Of a stretch of 64,000 nucleotides of DNA, positions 60,613 to 64,000 are shown in pieces. Position 1 is the stretch's first letter; every line of letters begins with the position of its first letter. The translations under genes were made by a program, and so were the position numbers. Below the pieces are notes generated by a model, which was not told where the DNA came from, searched no databases, and saw nothing but the letters and a program-made list of their open reading frames with translations. This DNA comes from Sipunculus nudus (lineage: Eukaryota > Annelida > Sipuncula > Golfingiida > Sipunculidae): positions 77,288,124-77,352,123 of the forward strand of contig CM049308.1 of the NCBI GenBank assembly GCA_026874595.1. Direction: 5' to 3'.

Positions 60613-62334
60613 TTAAGTTGTTTGTTGCTGAATTAATGTTTTTATGTTTTTTTAAAGGGATGATTTAAATCAGATTTAAAATGTAAAAAAGTGTTGAAGA
60701 CTGAGCATAAACTATTTTCGAATTACCAAAATACATATTCCATAATTTGTTGTTTGAGTGGAGAAAATTATTATATTCGGGGGGGGGGGGGGTCTTCTTG
60801 TCATTAGGGGTGACCGGGGTAGATTTTTAGAAGGAATCTTCATTTTTTTAGGGGTTGTTGTTGCCTGGGCACGGTGTTCTGTCCGTATCTCCCCCCCCCC
60901 CCCGCATCCTCATATTTTCACAGCAAATATGGCCACTATTGTATATATATAAAGCTATACATGCTGGTGTATATTATATATTCATATTATATATATATTG
61001 TATAACTGCATGTTGTATACGTAGGCTGCTCAGCTATAAACTTGCTGATATATATACATGCATATACTGTATGGCTGAGCTGCTTCGATCCGGGCTATAT
61101 AAGCTATTGATTTTACGAGGAAACTTATATACTCTTACTTGTTATAACATTGCTACTTTCTATTATGTAAAGAAGCTGGCTGCTTCAGGAGCCGCTGCAC
61201 CGCCTGTGGTATTGACTGGTTGGTATTGATATTTGTATACAGTCATCCTGCAGAGCTGGCCTACATTCATTTGTATAAAAATAAAGTGTACAGTGTTTAT
61301 CAATAATAGTTTTATTTTCGTGTAAACATATACACGCAAGCTCACACTGAGGTGTTAAAACGTGACCATCGGCATGCATCGTCTTATATAGATGTGTGTC
61401 TCGTTTTTTTTAAAGTTATTCATTTATGCAGAAGGCAGTCATTTTATATGTATATAATCAATGTTACTGATGCAGGCTCATACAGGTCTTGGTCATACGT
61501 AATATATATTCTCCACGTATCCCATGTTTTCTTCACATGGTTCTTTGAAGATTCAGAGATTATAAACAGTATATTTTTATATAATTGAAGACTTGTATAT
61601 GCAAATGTCTGTTTCCTTTTTATTGAACATGCGAATCAAATAATTATTACAACAAACTTGGTTTGCTTTTTGTGTACATTTTGTCTCAGAAATCATGGTC
61701 ATTAACAAGTCCTTCCTATATATAATCAATTAAACATATTTTTCATCAAATATATGGTCAACGAATTTAATACATGTGAGAAATGTTAAGGCCTACATTT
61801 ATCACCGCCCCATAGAGGTACACACTACTTGCAAATATTCAATAATATATACAAATCATTAAGGATATTTATATAATAATGAAGACCCACAAATGATCAA
61901 TTGATTGCTTTTTATTAGGCGTATACTCAAATGTATCAGATGATCGGTCAGTGGCCGCTTCAGCATTTGATTCTATATAGAGGATAAAAACTGGAGATCC
62001 CTGTACAGATACACAAACAGGACGGGCTTACATAAACTAAACATCATTTCTATGGAAGGGCCAGTAATTGCTACAGGCTAATGATTCTAATCCTAAAATT
62101 TGGGCGACCATCTGCCAGCCGGATCACCTCTGTCTGAGTTAATGATCCCAAAGGTCGGGAGACATGGATCATGTCATCGCGCGCTCTCTTGCGTGGTGCC
62201 ATAGTTCGGATGTGTTTCCAGATCCCGACCCTCGGGCGCGCTATGACAGAGACCTGAGACTTGTTGACGTGTTAGGTAACGGACCCACTAGAGCCTAATG
62301 ACCACTGATTAACAGGAGATTTTATTCCACAAAG

Positions 62335-62454
62335 ATGCGTCCATGGTTACGTAATGGCGACCACTCACTGTCCCCTGACAATGGCCTTGACCGCCCCTCA
62401 CGCCTGGCTTCCAATAACTTTTCGCACCCTTACGGCAATGCAGCCCTGCGTGCC
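62335..62454 (+). CDS. Candidate first coding exon (partial gene)
   Basis: An ATG at 62335 opens 40 codons (MRPWLRNGDHSLSPDNGLDR, then PSRLASNNFSHPYGNAALRA) and meets a consensus donor GCC|GTAAGT at 62454/62455 in phase 0. The codons favour C or T at the third position, and the local sequence is GC-richer than the neighbourhood, as for real exons here. The frame continues 30 codons past the donor to a stop. I do not recognise the peptide. If real, the rest of the gene lies downstream and mostly outside the window. The length is short enough that chance remains likely. Confidence 0.3.
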
Positions 62455-63923
62455 GTAAGTACTCCACTCAACTTCCCGCTACTTTGTGGAACAGGATTAT
62501 GTCCGCACAGCACCCCTTCCACCTCTTTGAGTCGGACACTGACTTGATTTGTTTTGACAACCTGTCTGAATTTTAGGACGAAAATCAAGTGGTAACGGCG
62601 AGACAGTGAACGAGGGAAGTGAAGCTTATAGTTCATTAGATCTGTGCCGAATTAAAGTTTTATTTACTCGATATATGCTCATAACTGTACAAATATATGA
62701 ATTTGCGGTTTGAAATATCATGAAATAAATGAAATCACTTACTAGTATTTATAAAAGAAAATATAAATATCTTTTACAGATGTTCTATGATGTTTAAAAT
62801 AATTAAATTTTAATATATGTTGAATTTGTGTTTTGCCATCTCTAGCTGTAAAATATAGTTTTTTACAAAATAGTAGACCCAGTAATAATATTTTTTCAAT
62901 TCTTATTATTATTTCATTTCTAATTTATAAATATTATTCTCTGAATAACAGGGGATGATTACATTAAACATCCCCCTTGCTAAAAAGTTACCCCCCCGTA
63001 TTGACGCACTGTATAAACATGCATGCATGAATGTTGGTTCACCGACTAAACTTAAAACTCCGGCGGCGGGTGACCTGACTTTCGGCCATCTTCGTGCAGG
63101 CAGTGATCACATATAGCTATAGGTCATTATATGGCATGACAGGTTTTCTAACTGTGGAAAAAAATCTTTTTAGTTCATATTCACATAAAAAATCGGTTAA
63201 AATGTTTATATTTATTTACTTGCATTTATATACATAACTTATTTATACAATTTATAATATATAGTTTATATAATTCTTAGTTTTATAAATATATAATTCA
63301 TTTCAAGTTCTTGATCATATGACAAAATAACCAATTGTTAATTTTTATGGCTATTGTCTAAATTCAATTCAATTTCATAATAATTGTCGTATAAATGCAG
63401 TTTTTATTCACGAATATGCCTATAATATCATATATGCCTTGACCTTGGAACGGTTTATACCACTGGATGTTAAAAAACGTGCCATCATGATAACATCATA
63501 ACATTTATAAGAACAAAAAAAACTGCTATATGTAGTGTAATTTATCTTAATCACATTGCAGGCATGGTATCACAATATTTCAATATTTATCACATGCTGT
63601 GGTTGGCTTCACACTAACGAGGCTGAAATCTCGCGATCTTTGCTGCAGAACGAGAGTCGAACTTTTTCAAGGACTTGGCCTCAGACTTGGACTAGGGGGT
63701 TAAGACTTTTTAGAATTAGGCTGAGTCCATTTCAAGTCTAGTTGGAAGAATGCTCGTCAAATACTAAAACTACACATACATATGCGAACTTCTATTACAG
63801 AATTTCACCCAAAAAAAATAAGCTTAAGCTCTGCATTAGGAGATAACTTTTATCAATTATTCATGTAAAAAGCCTGTGTGAACTAACAAAAATACATATT
63901 ATAATCTCGAATTCGGCTCACAC
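62455..63923. other. Possible intron or intergenic DNA
   Basis: AT-rich. A small GC-rich island with CCGGCGGCGGGTGACC lies near 63060. No second exon was recognised. Confidence 0.35.
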
Positions 63924-64000
63924 AAGGACTCCAACCTCAAGGACAAGGACTCCAACCTCATGGGCATCGACTCCAAACTCAAGGAAAAGGACTCCAACCT
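63924..64000 (+). repeat. 21-bp minisatellite running off the window end
   Basis: Units begin at 63924, 63945, 63966 and 63987 (AAGGACTCCAACCTCAAGGA type). In one + frame they encode heptads such as KDSNLKD, but the other frames are open too. A degenerate relative (TTTTTCAAGGACTTGG) lies near 63662. Confidence 0.85.

Larger units (their letters stand above)
56001..62150. other. Intergenic DNA with microsatellites
   Basis: No supported gene. 56580-57430 is GC-richer and unique. (TA)n runs lie at 58390-58447 and 60548-60612, a 24-bp palindrome at 59494-59517, and poly-G (60779-60792) and poly-C (60891-60903) tracts about 100 bp apart. The tyrosine/isoleucine frames are microsatellite artefacts. 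Confidence 0.4.

Noticed and set aside
60855-61229. 124-codon + strand frame
   Set aside because: It starts in a poly-C tract and passes through TA-rich DNA. The composition is microsatellite-like.

Overview
The window is eukaryotic nuclear DNA: AT-rich, with long (TA)n runs, homopolymer G/C tracts, many dispersed repeats and a gene split into small exons with GT-AG introns. The repeat style (elements ending in CAGCTGAG-type hairpins, ACGG minisatellites, 'gtgacccaggggtcatgacg' ends) and the divergence of the one clear gene suggest an invertebrate, most likely a mollusc and perhaps a bivalve. That assignment is inference.

Layout: 1-5.2 kb has no convincing gene. A single large + strand coding exon (ATG 5356, stop 6796-6798, 480 aa) encodes an unrecognised basic, low-complexity protein. 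From 7 to 18 kb the DNA is repeats and AT-rich intergenic sequence. From 30.65 down to 18.60 kb on the minus strand lies a full calmodulin-lysine N-methyltransferase gene (CAMKMT). All 11 coding exons can be placed base by base with matching phases, giving 301 aa (380 aa if an upstream ATG is used). Its introns hold an hAT-like element with a near-perfect 8-bp target duplication, a hairpin-ended repeat and a 73-bp tandem array made from the end of exon 8 plus its own 5' splice site.

From 31 to 62 kb I see no supportable gene. The stretch is AT-rich DNA broken by repeats (331-bp tandem units carrying CTCF-like motifs, MITEs with 5-bp target duplications, 53-bp and 79-bp tandem arrays) and by several GC-richer, non-repetitive blocks that look like regulatory DNA. 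A possible first coding exon (MRPWLRNG..., followed by GTAAGT) sits at 62335-62454, and the window ends inside a 21-bp minisatellite.

The most unusual feature is the exon-derived array in CAMKMT intron 8. Counting the real exon end, seven copies of the splice donor and 41 nt of upstream exon sequence lie in a row, six of them inside the intron, arranged as a trimeric higher-order repeat with every GT(T/C)AGT donor intact.
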